A stretch of 64,000 nucleotides of DNA. It comes from Bacteroidota bacterium (GTDB taxonomy: Bacteria; Bacteroidota; Ignavibacteria; Palsa-1295). Of the stretch, positions 25,781 to 36,400 are shown one piece after another. The stretch's first letter is position 1. Each line of letters begins with the position of its first letter. Location: NCBI GenBank assembly GCA_030706745.1, contig JAUZNX010000001.1, positions 434,001 to 498,000 on the forward strand. Direction: 5' to 3'. The translations under genes were made by a program, and so were the position numbers. The notes below the pieces were generated by a model. It made no database searches. It was not told the origin of the DNA and saw only the letters and a program-made list of their open reading frames with translations.

Positions 25781-25813
25781 CTCACCACCGTGTCAAGTTC
25801 GAGCGGTGGTGAG
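25781..25813 (+). terminator. Hairpin between Cys-rich gene and oxidoreductase, copy 1
   Basis: 10-bp stem ctcaccaccg / cggtggtgag with 13-nt loop, followed by gttttat. Reads as an attenuating terminator that would make the small protein more abundant than the downstream enzyme. Confidence 0.65.
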
Positions 25814-25839
25814 GTTTTATCACTTTTGTTGAGGAACCC

Positions 25840-27279
25840 ATGACGAAGTACCTTCTGGTTACACTTCTTGCCCTATTTGGGAATAGGTCTCAAAGCCATC
25901 CCCAAAGTCGGAATTCAATTCCATTCCGCTCTACGTCGCTGGAAATTCACACTAAGGCAACGCCAGGTATTTGGGTATACCTACTCAAGAACCAGTTTCT
26001 CAATCTTCCGCGCGAACCCATTGATTCGGTGCAAGTTGATAACCAAGGAATTGTACGATTTCGGTTTATTCCCGATCCGAATGCTTGGTATCGCCTAGAT
26101 GTGGGATTTGCAGAACTCGCCTATGGCTGCTTTGCGCTTGGTGACAGCATTATTGCCGAAACAAATCCAAAAGTTCGAGGACTACAAGTTAGATACGATA
26201 AGATCGGGGCGTTCACAAAGCAGATTCAATACTACTATCACGAGAAGTGGAGCATCCCGGAAATACTCAAGGATACCTCCTGCGTGGGTATCTCAGGATA
26301 TATGGATTCTATTCAGATTAAGGCTAATCGCTTTCGTGCCGAGGCAGTCCAGATTCGGATGAAATTTCCCGAACACGCCTACTTCGTAAAGGACATTGAG
26401 CGATGGTCGTGGTTATTCAGTCAATATGCTTTAGCGACACTCTTTGCTAGTCTGAATCAAAGCACCATTGCCAAATGCCCGAATTACGCCTGTGGATGGC
26501 TTGATACGGCCTCGCTCAACCTTCTGGATACTAAGCTTGATCCTGCGGATCCGTACCTCGTCGTCTCACTCCTGATTGACGCTCAATATGCGCGCTTGAA
26601 CGAATTGCACCCATCTGCCTCGAAAAACTATGGGCTAGATTCACGCTTCGACATCGCCACCAAGTTCGTTCATTTTGCCCGGAGTCTTGCATACCTCTAT
26701 GTCACTGAGGCCGAGTCGAATGCACCTCCGGAAAATCAGTTGCCCTATATCAAGATGATGATAGACACGCTTCGCCTCTACCACGAGAGCCCGGAGGTTT
26801 ATAAATCACTTCAGGCGCGAGAGTTCTTGGTCCTCAAGCGGATGCCCATGAGCCCTGCTTACGCGTTCATGCTACCCGATTCTAACTATAAGCTCTGGAC
26901 TCTGTCTGATTTTCGTGGAAAAGTAATCCTATTGCACTTCTGGGCAACTTGGTGCCCACCTTGCCTAAAGGACCTTCCTTACTTTCAGGAATTCGAGCGA
27001 AGGCATATTGGAGACACCTCACTCGCATGTGTTGGTATTTCACTGGAGAATCACTCCTTTACAAAATGGAAAGAATTTCTATCGACTCAAAAGCTAAGTG
27101 GTGGTATTGAACTCTACGGAGAGGGAGTCGTTGAAAATGAAACAGCTCAGGGTTTTGGTTTTAGTGGGTTTCCAGCCTATGTGGTCATAAACCGAGATGG
27201 TCAAATTACGGCATCACATATGTCAACCGGTTTTAAGAAGGATTTTGAAAGGGAGATTGAAAGAGCTGAACGAGAATAG
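25840..27279 (+). CDS. Secreted TlpA-like thiol-disulfide oxidoreductase, copy 1
   Basis: 479 aa; start supported by GAGG six bases upstream. Short signal peptide MTKYLLVTLLALFG. Residues 25-110 form a DUF4369-like beta-sandwich (GIWVYLLKNQF, DSVQVDNQGIVRFRF), followed by a helical middle with paired Cys (CPNYAC). The C-terminal 150 residues are a thioredoxin/TlpA fold: LSDFRGKVILLHFWATWCPP, active site WCPPC, and cis-Pro region FSGFPAYVVINRDG. Likely acts in the periplasm or at the surface on the Cys-rich protein encoded 80 bp upstream (inference from pairing). AT-richer than flanking genes. Confidence 0.85.
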   Translation: MTKYLLVTLLALFGNRSQSHPQSRNSIPFRSTSLEIHTKATPGIWVYLLKNQFLNLPREPIDSVQVDNQGIVRFRFIPDPNAWYRLDVGFAELAYGCFALGDSIIAETNPKVRGLQVRYDKIGAFTKQIQYYYHEKWSIPEILKDTSCVGISGYMDSIQIKANRFRAEAVQIRMKFPEHAYFVKDIERWSWLFSQYALATLFASLNQSTIAKCPNYACGWLDTASLNLLDTKLDPADPYLVVSLLIDAQYARLNELHPSASKNYGLDSRFDIATKFVHFARSLAYLYVTEAESNAPPENQLPYIKMMIDTLRLYHESPEVYKSLQAREFLVLKRMPMSPAYAFMLPDSNYKLWTLSDFRGKVILLHFWATWCPPCLKDLPYFQEFERRHIGDTSLACVGISLENHSFTKWKEFLSTQKLSGGIELYGEGVVENETAQGFGFSGFPAYVVINRDGQITASHMSTGFKKDFEREIERAERE

Positions 27280-27334
27280 TTGCATAAGTCAACTCAAGCA
27301 TGTTTTGTGAACGATTGAGGGAACAAATAATCTC

Positions 27335-27454
27335 CGGCTTTGCCGGCGCGAGCCACAAAAAAGAAGCCGGAGCGGTTGCGGCTCCGGCTTCTTCTGCTTC
27401 AAAACCCCGGCTCGCAACCGGCCGGGATTTCTTGACTTCAAAACCAACAGTGAC
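27335..27454 (+). ncRNA. Structured leader RNA, copy 2
   Basis: Same 120-nt leader as at 25162. Here hairpin A has a 12-bp perfect stem (agaagccggagc / gctccggcttct, 27362-27392) around the same loop ggttgcg, and hairpin B is unchanged (27406-27426, loop tcgcaaccg). Differences between copies fall in the base of stem A, while both complementary loops are conserved. Confidence 0.5.
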
Positions 27455-27919
27455 ATGAAAACACGAATTCCATTACGATTATTGGCGCTGGCAGCACTCC
27501 TGCTGGCGTTGGCGATCCCTGCGAGCAAGAGCTTTGCACAGACATCGATCGGTAATGTTGACGTATTCGGCAACTGGGTGCTTACATATAACAACAGTAC
27601 GCTCGAAGCTGCCTTTACGGATGAACTCAATAGTGGTTCGGACACAACGGTATACAATGCTACGTTCACTAGTGTTAGTATTGTGGTAGTCGGCGGAATC
27701 CACTATTTGGTAGCAGAAGGCAGCAATAGCGGTTTGGCCTCTGTAGTCGCAAAGGTACCCGTAGCGCAATCCTCTGGCTACATATACTTGGACGGGAGTC
27801 AGGACGTGACATGCAGTTGTGAGTTTGGAGACTGCGGTTCAGGGTGCATTCTTTGCCCGTGTCCTACATCGAACAACACCTTGGTTGGCGGTGCGGGTCA
27901 TCTCGGTAACTTCTATTAA
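27455..27919 (+). CDS. Small secreted Cys-rich protein, copy 2
   Basis: 154 aa. The signal peptide is almost identical to copy 1 (MKTRIPLRLLALAALLLA), but the mature part has diverged strongly: NVDVFGNWVLTYNNSTLEAA, SIVVVGGIHYLVAEGSNSG, Cys cluster CSCEFGDCGSGC..CPCP, end GHLGNFY. Six Cys, all in the cluster. Conserved leader and signal with diversified mature sequence recalls secreted peptides under diversifying selection. Function unknown. Confidence 0.75.
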   Translation: MKTRIPLRLLALAALLLALAIPASKSFAQTSIGNVDVFGNWVLTYNNSTLEAAFTDELNSGSDTTVYNATFTSVSIVVVGGIHYLVAEGSNSGLASVVAKVPVAQSSGYIYLDGSQDVTCSCEFGDCGSGCILCPCPTSNNTLVGGAGHLGNFY

Positions 27920-27926
27920 TCTCATG

Positions 27927-27958
27927 ACCCCTCCGCCGAGTGATCTCAGCGGAGGGGT
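27927..27958 (+). terminator. Hairpin between Cys-rich gene and oxidoreductase, copy 2
   Basis: 10-bp stem acccctccgc / gcggaggggt followed by ttgatt. Unrelated in sequence to the hairpin at 25781 but in the same place in the cassette. Confidence 0.65.
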
Positions 27959-27967
27959 TTGATTGTT

Positions 27968-29431
27968 ATGCATCAACGAACAAGAACAATGCTGCGAAGA
28001 ACTTTCTTTTTCCTGAGCCTGATGTTTTCAATTCCGATCGCGCTGCCCGCACGCGGGACAATGCTGCACGCTACGATAGAGATTCTGACCAAGAAAGAGG
28101 CAGGGACAGTCGCTTCCTTGTATGCAAACCCCTACATACCCGGTATTATGTCGATCGGGCAGAGTAAGCAACTTTCTGTGACCGCGGATTCGGGCGGTTC
28201 GTTCAAGTTCTCGTTCGAACCAAATCCCTATTGGTACTATAGAATTGAAGTCGCCGGTAACGCCATCATGTATGGGTGCTTCGCGAATGGAGACAGTATC
28301 GTGGTGTCACCGGGTGGATGGAACATGAAGGTCATATTTGATAGAATTGGCGCCTACACAGAGGAAAACAGATACTACACATACTATGGTGGTAAGTTGT
28401 TCATTCGGACCGTACCGGAAAAGATAACTTGCGATGGCGTTGCGAGTTTCCGTGATTCTGTAGCAACAACCAGCGCCGGAATTCTGTCTGATTACGACCG
28501 GATTAGTCGGATGTACCCGGAACACGTTAACTTCGTTCGCGATCTCAAAAGATGGTGCAACACTTTTGAGCTATATGCCATGGCGGTGCTTGCCAAAAGG
28601 TTCGAGAAACATGGGCTATTGGATTGTTCCTCTTATAACTCACAATGGCTTGACACTGTGAATCTTGATTTTCAAAAGGATCAACTTAATCCATTGGACA
28701 TTGCAGAAATTGTCGGCTCCGTTGTTGAGGCTCGACTCTCGAGAGCGAAACGTAACAACACCGAATCAGCCGTTCCCAAAAACGATGTGGCCTGGCGACT
28801 TCAGATTGCATCTCGATTACACGGACTGGCCCGAGATTTTGCATTTCTTTATGTGGCCGTAATGGCCCCGAACGAGCGCCCGAAAGATATCCTTCCATAC
28901 CTTTGGGCTATGGTGGATACGATGTATAAGTATGGGGCAAATCCCATTGCCCGGCAAGCACTTGAGCGCAATATTGGTTTACTCGAAGAGCGTTCCCCAG
29001 GCGCGGATGCCTACAACTTCATGCTTCCAGATTCGAGCTATAATATCCGTTCGCTGTCTGATTTTCGAGGCAAAGCTGTTCTCATCCATTTTTGGGGTAC
29101 ATGGTGTGGACCTTGCATCAACGAGTTGGAGAGAGTCCGCGACTTCGAACAAAAGCATGCCAACGACTCAAACCTCGTTTGCTTGAATGTGGCCTTAGAA
29201 GATCACCGTTATGGGAAGTGGAAGAAATTTCTTTTGGAGCATCAACTTGCAGGCATACAACTCTATGCTGAGGGACTTTGGGAGAGCGATGTTGCCCAAA
29301 AGCTTGGAATTATTGGTGTTCCCTTTCGACTCGTGATAGATGACAAAGGGAAAATTCTTAACTCCTTCTCTGGAACAAACTACGAGAACACTGAGCTTGA
29401 AAAGGCAATTCTTGATGCCGAAAGAATTTGA
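27968..29431 (+). CDS. Secreted TlpA-like thiol-disulfide oxidoreductase, copy 2
   Basis: 487 aa from ATG 27968 (TTG 27959 and ATG 27989 also possible). Signal segment MLRRTFFFLSLMFSIPIALP. DUF4369-like N-terminus (GTVASLYANPYIPG, SFKFSFEPNPYWYYRIE), helical middle with ECF-like pair DCSSYNSQWLD, then a thioredoxin domain: LSDFRGKAVLIHFWGTWCGP, active site WCGPC, cis-Pro block IIGVPFRLVIDDKG. About the same length and domain order as copy 1 but only moderately similar, and the active-site dipeptide differs (GP against PP), which usually changes redox potential. Confidence 0.85.
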   Translation: MHQRTRTMLRRTFFFLSLMFSIPIALPARGTMLHATIEILTKKEAGTVASLYANPYIPGIMSIGQSKQLSVTADSGGSFKFSFEPNPYWYYRIEVAGNAIMYGCFANGDSIVVSPGGWNMKVIFDRIGAYTEENRYYTYYGGKLFIRTVPEKITCDGVASFRDSVATTSAGILSDYDRISRMYPEHVNFVRDLKRWCNTFELYAMAVLAKRFEKHGLLDCSSYNSQWLDTVNLDFQKDQLNPLDIAEIVGSVVEARLSRAKRNNTESAVPKNDVAWRLQIASRLHGLARDFAFLYVAVMAPNERPKDILPYLWAMVDTMYKYGANPIARQALERNIGLLEERSPGADAYNFMLPDSSYNIRSLSDFRGKAVLIHFWGTWCGPCINELERVRDFEQKHANDSNLVCLNVALEDHRYGKWKKFLLEHQLAGIQLYAEGLWESDVAQKLGIIGVPFRLVIDDKGKILNSFSGTNYENTELEKAILDAERI

Positions 29432-29576
29432 TGGACCGGCGATTGACACCAATATCACACTCCGCACCAAAATAGGACGTCAGGGCGAAGGAGTATCCAT
29501 CGCCCACGCCGTTAGAAATCTCTCTCGTGAGGGGCGATTGTCCGCCGGAGCATTTCCGGTGCCGATGATGAGGCCC

Positions 29577-31289
29577 CTACTCCTTCACTAACTTAATCGT
29601 CCGCACATTGCTGGTGCCGGCGAGAGCGTTGGCGGATGTGACTCTGGCCTCGTACACGCCGGCGGGAAGATCCTTTACAGTAATGACGGCTCTAGTGCCC
29701 TGAACGTGGTACTCCGGAAACACTTCCACTCCCAGCGATGAGTAAAACTGAATCTTGCGGAGAAAAGTAGTGCCTTCTATATCCAAATACACTTCGGTCT
29801 GCGCTGGATTCGGATACAGGTCATGCCTGGCAGCAAGAGCAATTTCGCTTTCAACTCTCGCTGCGGGGTTCCGCAATTTCACATTCCAAACATCGGACAC
29901 GCGATTCGGCGTGCCTGACGTCCCTTTGCCGGGATGATTACCACTGACATCGCCATTATTTGCCGTTTCTGTCGAGCCGTTCAGCAAAAGACCATGGTCC
30001 GCAGTTTCGACGATGCTACCGAAGCCATCCCTGCCGCTGCCACCTAAGCATTTCTGCCAGAGGAGTGTCAGGTTGGACGACAATTCGCCAACCCAACCGT
30101 CCGCAGAATCAATGGTACCGCGATGCAAACCGGAGACATCGCCATCGTGCGAATTGGAACTTCCCGCGAACACGAAATTGCCATCTTCGGTCCGAATCAC
30201 GGAATGAATAACATCGGAATTGGAGCCACCCAGACAGAGCTGTTTCAGCAGCGTGCCATTGGTATCGATCGTAATAATCCAGCCATCCTCATGGCCGTGC
30301 TGCCCGACAACATCGCCGTCTTTTGAGCTTGTCCAGCCGGCGACGAGGAAACCGCCAGGGATATTCAGAATACAATTTGCCCTGTCCGTGGAAGAACCGC
30401 CATAGCATTTTTGCCAGAGGATACTGCCGTCTGTATCGAGCCGGACCACCCATGTATCTTCAAGCCCATGCATAGTCTGGCCTGTTAGGTCACCATCGGT
30501 CGATTCGGTCCAACCTGCAAAGATATATCCACCGCCCGGTACGGAGATCACAGAGTTTGCTTCGTCTCCATAGTTGCCTCCGATGATCCTATGCCACTGT
30601 TGACCACCCTTCGAGTTTAGCTTCACAATTAATGCGTCAGTCATTCTATGTCCCGACCATCCTTCGTCTCTAGCATCTACCGTTGTGCCGACAGCAAGGA
30701 AGCCATCTGGTACTTCGATCACTGAGCTAAAAGCCTCTAGGCCTGTATGCGATCCAATATTGTGCGCCCACTCCTTCACTCCCATCGAATCCGTCTTGAC
30801 GACCCAGCCTTCGTTTTTAGGGGCTATCGTTCCAGTGGTAGGATTAAGAATGATTGTTTCAGGATAAGGATCGGTCACATCGCCATCATGCGAAGCGGTC
30901 CAGCCGCAGAAAGCAAAGCCTCCATCCGATGTGTGAATCAAACATGTCGGGGCATCAGAGCTATTACCTCCAAAACACTTCTGCCACTCAAGTTTGCCCG
31001 AGAGATCGGTCTTGACCAGCCAGATGTCATCGAACTGGGTCCCAATATCCACTTGATGATTCCCGCTAACATCACCATCGTTCGAGAACGTCCGTGCTAC
31101 AAATGTGTATCCATCTCGAGTACGAACGAGCATGTGGTCATAAAGAGGATTATATCCTTCGTAGTTTTCGAAGTCGGAGCCGCCATACGAGTCCTGCCAC
31201 TCGAGCCTTGGAGCTGTTTGGGCGTGTGAGGGACGCGGGACAAGAAGCATCGTCACGCATAGGACGAGAAGACGTAAGGTCAGTCTCAT
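29577..31289 (-). CDS. Secreted T9SS protein with propeller-type repeats
   Basis: 570 aa from ATG 31289, preceded by AAGG; the frame extends six codons further. Signal peptide MRLTLRLLVLCVTMLLVP...SHAQ. The body has at least six repeats of the form W-QK-C-GGS--D--NCI----GGF---GWT-S-DGDV-G--G--D-W-V, a blade-like motif common in T9SS-exported proteins. The C-terminal domain DLYPNPAQTEVYLDIEGTT, LPAGVYEARVTS, IKLVKE is the sorting signal. Predicted surface beta-propeller; ligand unknown. Confidence 0.85.
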   Translation of the reverse strand: MRLTLRLLVLCVTMLLVPRPSHAQTAPRLEWQDSYGGSDFENYEGYNPLYDHMLVRTRDGYTFVARTFSNDGDVSGNHQVDIGTQFDDIWLVKTDLSGKLEWQKCFGGNSSDAPTCLIHTSDGGFAFCGWTASHDGDVTDPYPETIILNPTTGTIAPKNEGWVVKTDSMGVKEWAHNIGSHTGLEAFSSVIEVPDGFLAVGTTVDARDEGWSGHRMTDALIVKLNSKGGQQWHRIIGGNYGDEANSVISVPGGGYIFAGWTESTDGDLTGQTMHGLEDTWVVRLDTDGSILWQKCYGGSSTDRANCILNIPGGFLVAGWTSSKDGDVVGQHGHEDGWIITIDTNGTLLKQLCLGGSNSDVIHSVIRTEDGNFVFAGSSNSHDGDVSGLHRGTIDSADGWVGELSSNLTLLWQKCLGGSGRDGFGSIVETADHGLLLNGSTETANNGDVSGNHPGKGTSGTPNRVSDVWNVKLRNPAARVESEIALAARHDLYPNPAQTEVYLDIEGTTFLRKIQFYSSLGVEVFPEYHVQGTRAVITVKDLPAGVYEARVTSANALAGTSNVRTIKLVKE

Positions 31290-31625
31290 GGTTATTACCT
31301 TAAACACATCACTGGACTATCCCAGAAGCAATAGACGGCTTGAAAGGAACCGGGACAGCTTCTTAGTGATTCCGCGCAAAAAATGCGGAAAACAAACGAT
31401 CGCTTTAGTTCTGTACCGTTACGTTTCGCGCCATGCGTTTACGTGCGCTGGCAAGCACGGCACCGATTATGTGGTCCGCTATTCCTTAATGCTCCGTGTG
31501 GCGAAATGCTGTCTGTGTGGCGAAGTGTCCGCCGCACGACAATTTCTCGCATGGGGCAATGCCGGCCCACAGCCGGGAATCCGAAGAGAACGGGTGTCTC
31601 CTCCGATTGCGTTACAGGATGAGCT
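31290..31625. other. Intergenic between divergent T9SS genes
   Basis: Contains the promoters for the genes on either side, but no clear -7 TAnnTTTG element is visible. No RNA gene, terminator or conserved repeat seen. Confidence 0.4.
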
Positions 31626-33461
31626 ATGCGCGCATCTCTGCTGTCCTTTCTGTTGCTTCTCTGTGTTACGGGGGTGCCAGTCCAGGCGTCCTGGCAGGTC
31701 ATCACTACCCAGCGCGTCGGCGCGCTCGATTTCTATAACGCGCACCACGGTCTGCTCTCGTTTCAGGACCCGACCCACACCGTTCAGCGCATTGATGATT
31801 CGGTTTTGACCGGCGTGTTTTCCGCACCCGATGTCGTCACCGGTATTGTCATTCAGGATTCGGTGAACGCGTGGGCGACCGTCAACGGCATCGGTCTCTT
31901 TCATGGCCGGCAGCATTTGTGGACACTCTGGACGCTGAGTTCGTCGCGCAGCAATCTGACGCTTCTCCACGCGACGCCAAGCCATCTCTTCGTGTATTCC
32001 GATAGTCAGCTCTATTACACGCGGGATGGCTCGACGTTTACTCTGGCGAGCGGGATCCCCAGAGGAGACTCGATCCGGGCGATGGACCACATTTCGGATA
32101 CCACCATCTTCGCGGTTTCCCAAACGACTATTTATCGCTCCACGAATTTCGGCGCGGCGTGGCAGGTTGTCAAATCGGGGATCAACGCGTGCCAATCGAT
32201 CTTTGCCGATGCGATACACTCCGTTGTGTTCGCCGGTGGCGATACGGTCCGGCGTTCGACCGATGGCGGGCTCACGTGGCAATCGATTGGTGTCCCACCG
32301 CCCTTTTCATGGGAGCGGATTTCGGGGACGGTCATGGGTTCACACGATTGTATGGGCACGCTCTTCGTGACGGACAACACCGGGCTCGACTTCAATACTA
32401 TTCGCAGTACCGATCAGGCGCGGACCATGGTGGACGTTGGGATTGCACCGCCCTCGATGCGCGTGCTCGTCCGCGGCTGGACGTTCGATCGTGGTTCCAT
32501 TTTCTGGTGGTGGGATACAACGCAACTGCTTGCCGTCAGCCATGATGGTTTGGACAGCAGCATCACGCGCTCGATCAGTCCATACATTTCCGTGCAAGCT
32601 GATTCGCTGTTCGATACATTGTGCGGCCCGCAAGTCAACTTCCCAATCAATATCCATATCGCATCGAGCGTCTGCACCGGCATCCGGCTTGATTCCATCA
32701 CGCTCATTCGCTCGATAGGCAAGATCGCGAAAAAGAAACTTCTGACCGACAGCCTCACCGGAACCAGTGCCAATACTTCGCTGACTTACACCCCAACGGA
32801 TGCCGGCGAAGATTCCGTCATGCTCCGGCTATGGTATCACGGTGGTGAGTGGGGACTTCGCGAGCATACCGATTTCGCAATTGTCGTCGAGACCGGCGCC
32901 GAACCCGCCGTGTTCGGACCCGTGAGCGATCTCGATTTCGGCACCGTCTCGGTAGATTCGCCACAGATACGTTCTTTCGCAATCGCGAATCAGGGTTGCG
33001 CGATTCTTCGCGTCGATTCCGTCGTATCGACCAGTCCGGATGTCTTTATCGTCAACACGCCCGCAATGCCGGCGCGCCTTGGTGCAGATAGTGCGATCAC
33101 GGTATACGTCCGCTTCGCGCCACAAGCGAGCGGCCTTGCTCTGGAGTCCATCGAGATCGGGACGAACGCCGGGCACCGCTTTATCGCGGCGCAAGGCTTT
33201 GGCTTGAAGACGTCCAGCAGCGTGGAGCAGGCTGGCGATGTCGGTTCAGGGATACTCGTTCCTAATCCGGCTAATACCTTCGTATCCATTCGAAATTCGA
33301 AGCCCTCTGATGCGCCAATCGTCATATACGATCTGCTTGGCCGGATGGTCTTGCAGGGAACATCGAAGCACGGCACTGTTGATGTGTCCACGCTCCCGGA
33401 AGGAACGTACGTTATTCGGATTGGTCAATTCGTTTCCCGCATTGTGATCGCACGCCCATGA
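31626..33461 (+). CDS. Secreted T9SS protein with Asp-box and ASH-like domains
   Basis: 611 aa. Signal peptide MRASLLSFLLLLCVTGVPVQA. N-terminal half is YCF48/sortilin-like propeller with Asp-box blades (YYTRDGSTFTL, RRSTDGGLTWQS). Residues 310-520 hold ASH/Hydin-type sandwiches (LDFGTVSVDSPQIRSFAIAN, VYVRFAPQASG). The sorting domain at the end: ILVPNPANTFVSIRN, IYDLLGRMVLQG, LPEGTYVIRIGQ. Its stop overlaps the start of the next gene by 4 bp (ATGA), so the two are translationally coupled. Confidence 0.85.
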   Translation: MRASLLSFLLLLCVTGVPVQASWQVITTQRVGALDFYNAHHGLLSFQDPTHTVQRIDDSVLTGVFSAPDVVTGIVIQDSVNAWATVNGIGLFHGRQHLWTLWTLSSSRSNLTLLHATPSHLFVYSDSQLYYTRDGSTFTLASGIPRGDSIRAMDHISDTTIFAVSQTTIYRSTNFGAAWQVVKSGINACQSIFADAIHSVVFAGGDTVRRSTDGGLTWQSIGVPPPFSWERISGTVMGSHDCMGTLFVTDNTGLDFNTIRSTDQARTMVDVGIAPPSMRVLVRGWTFDRGSIFWWWDTTQLLAVSHDGLDSSITRSISPYISVQADSLFDTLCGPQVNFPINIHIASSVCTGIRLDSITLIRSIGKIAKKKLLTDSLTGTSANTSLTYTPTDAGEDSVMLRLWYHGGEWGLREHTDFAIVVETGAEPAVFGPVSDLDFGTVSVDSPQIRSFAIANQGCAILRVDSVVSTSPDVFIVNTPAMPARLGADSAITVYVRFAPQASGLALESIEIGTNAGHRFIAAQGFGLKTSSSVEQAGDVGSGILVPNPANTFVSIRNSKPSDAPIVIYDLLGRMVLQGTSKHGTVDVSTLPEGTYVIRIGQFVSRIVIARP

Positions 33462-36400
33462 AGAGAATCTTACACACGCTGCTTCTCTTCATGCTTGTAC
33501 TCTGCGCCGCAGGGGAGTCTGGTCACGCGCAGTGGAAATTCCTTACACAACTTACGGGCACGCGCGGCGCGAGCGCGTTTTTCTTTAACGCGACCGAAGG
33601 CGTCATCGGCACCGGAGACTACAATCCCTTCCGCAGCCTGCCGGCAAAGATATTCTATACCAATGATGGTGGCACCACATGGCAGAATGCGGTGCTTCCG
33701 AACGATCAGATCATCGGTCAGGTCACCGATATCTATTTTCGCGACCGGCTCCATGGCTGGGCGACGATCAAAGAGAGCTTCCCAAAAGGCTGGAGTGGAA
33801 TCTATCGCTCCACCGATGGCGGTCGCTCGTGGAATCTGATCAAGACGGCGGCATATCCGTTTGGTATTCGAGAAACAAAGCGAGGAGTATTCTATACGGA
33901 CCATGGCGATGTCCAATCGTATCCTTATTATGGTGTCGTATTCTCTGGCGATCAGGGCAAGACATGGTCGTTGGTCGGATCGGCGGGTTATCCACTCGGC
34001 ATCGATTTCATCGATGATGCCTACGGATACGCAAGTGGCACCGGCGGTCCGACGGAGCCGCATATTGCGACGACTGATTCCGGCCGCACGTGGTCGGTCG
34101 CTCCAAGCGATTCGAGTGAAGCGTGGTCTGTATATGGCGATCGCTTCTCACGTAACTTCCTGATTGCAAGCGAGCGCGCCTACAATTCGTCAATCACCGC
34201 AATACTTAAGAGTCCTGCTGCTTCTCCGAATCCAGTCACGATTCGCACGTATGGCCTTGATGGCTTAAGCGGTGGCGTTGCCGGCTCCGGCATCTGCCGG
34301 TCCATTGTTTATGTGCAGGGACAACCTTCGCATGGCGTCGGTCCCCTTGGCATCATTCGGACGATGGATGGCGGCGCGAATTGGAAATTTGTCGGTGGGC
34401 CGATGAATACGAACGACACCCGTTTTGCCGTGACGGGGCGCGGTGCTGTAGTCTATGCATTCGATACAATCGGCAATATCTATAAGACGATGAACGGCGG
34501 CGATAGCACTCTTTCGCCATCGGTGATGCAATACGTGACTATTGCACCGGCGTTCACGACGACTGGTTACCGTTGCGATAGTTCATACGCCAACATCGTG
34601 TTCGGCTATCGCGCCTGCGATTCGAGCCGGATAGCTGGCATTCGCTTCCTGAACGATACGCTGCACGAACTCAGCGCGCCCGGCTACGCAAATGATTTCG
34701 GGTTCTTCACCCAATCGCACGTCGATACGCTGCATATCCTGTATCAGTCCGCGCTCGAACGCTCCTGGACCGCGCAAATTCGCATTACGATTGCGCAACC
34801 CGATGGCTATCTCGAAGATACAGTGATTTCAATTCGACTCACGGGATTGCCACCGCGTAATAATGTCGTCACGTTTTTGGACACGACTTCGCCGAAGCAG
34901 CTCAGCTTCGATTCCGTCTCGATCTGTGCGAGCGATGTCCATAAAGTCACGCTTGCCAACCGGATTTGCGCCGACCTTTCTATCGATAACCTCCAGACGA
35001 GCGGCGATCCGTTCTCACTCGCTTCCAGTTTCCGTCCATTCGTGTTGAGTGGCGGCAGCTCGCGCACGTTTCTGCTTCGGTACTCGCCGACAGCGCCGCA
35101 ATCGGACAATGGTGCGCTGTACGTCTATCACGGCACGAAGATCGATACGCTCGCATTATCGGGCATCGGCTACACACCCTCGCGCGCCGTCGTGCTCGCT
35201 GTTGCAGATACGATCTCATCTTCACTATGTGATTCCGCAAACTTCAGCATCAATATTCGTAACGTATCATGTAAACCATTCGCCATACGATCGGTCGTTG
35301 CGGATACGCCGTTTACATCACTGCCAATTAGTGGGATGGACTCGCTGCACAGCGGGGAATCGGCACAATTGCGTTTGTCATTCAAGCCGACAAGTCAGGG
35401 ACCCGCTCCGCGGCAGGTCCGGATAACGATCTCGTATGAAGGTTCCGGCGAGTACGACACGACACTCACACTGATCGGCAATGGCACGAGTGGCTTGCCG
35501 GACTTCACCATCTCCTCGACCTCCGCCTTGCAAGTTAGCACGCGCGATTTAGGCGACCTCTCGATCTGCTCCGATGCCTTCGATACGTTAGTGCTCACGG
35601 GCACAGGATGCGGCGAAACGAGTTTCGACAGCGCGCAATACATTTGGGCGCAGGGAGGATACGATATCATGTCAGTCATCGCCGGTCGAACTCTCGCTGG
35701 CGGTCAGCGGGATACCATTCTCTTGCGGTACCATCCTTCGGTCCCCGGCAAAGACTCTTCGCAATTTCATATATGGTCGAGCGCCGGTGAGAAGACAATC
35801 GCATATTATATCAATGTGACGAACGACCCCGGACACGTCGTGCTGGCATCGCCGCAAAACGTCAGCTCGTTGACCTGCGATTCGGCGGCCTTTGGCGTCT
35901 CCGTTACGAACAGCACCTGCGACTCGATTACAATTATCGCATTCCATATTTCAGGTGCGGACTCCAATGACTTCGCTCTTGCGGCGAATCTTCCAGTCGG
36001 ACTCGCCACGCGCGGACAAGTGTCGATCAACGGGATGTTCAAGCCGCAGGATTCACTTCAACGCAACGCCACAGCGGTTCTAACTATCAAGCGCGCTGAT
36101 GGGACAGTGACTGACACCACATTGCTGATTTCGGCACTCGGCATTGGCGTGCCGGCGATACCGGTTGCACTGGCAAATACGCACTATTCCGCAATAGCCG
36201 GTGCTCACATTCACATTCCGGTCTATGCGCTGGTCGCCAGTCGATCGCCGCTCGGCACGCTTGATTTCGCGCTCGATATGCACACGGACCTGCTCACGCC
36301 GCTCGATATTGTTCCTGGAGTTGGGGCGTTCGGTGCTGCCAGCACGCATTCGATCACGTCGACTGGCGCAAGCGCGCAGGTGCATCTTCAACTTGCGAGC

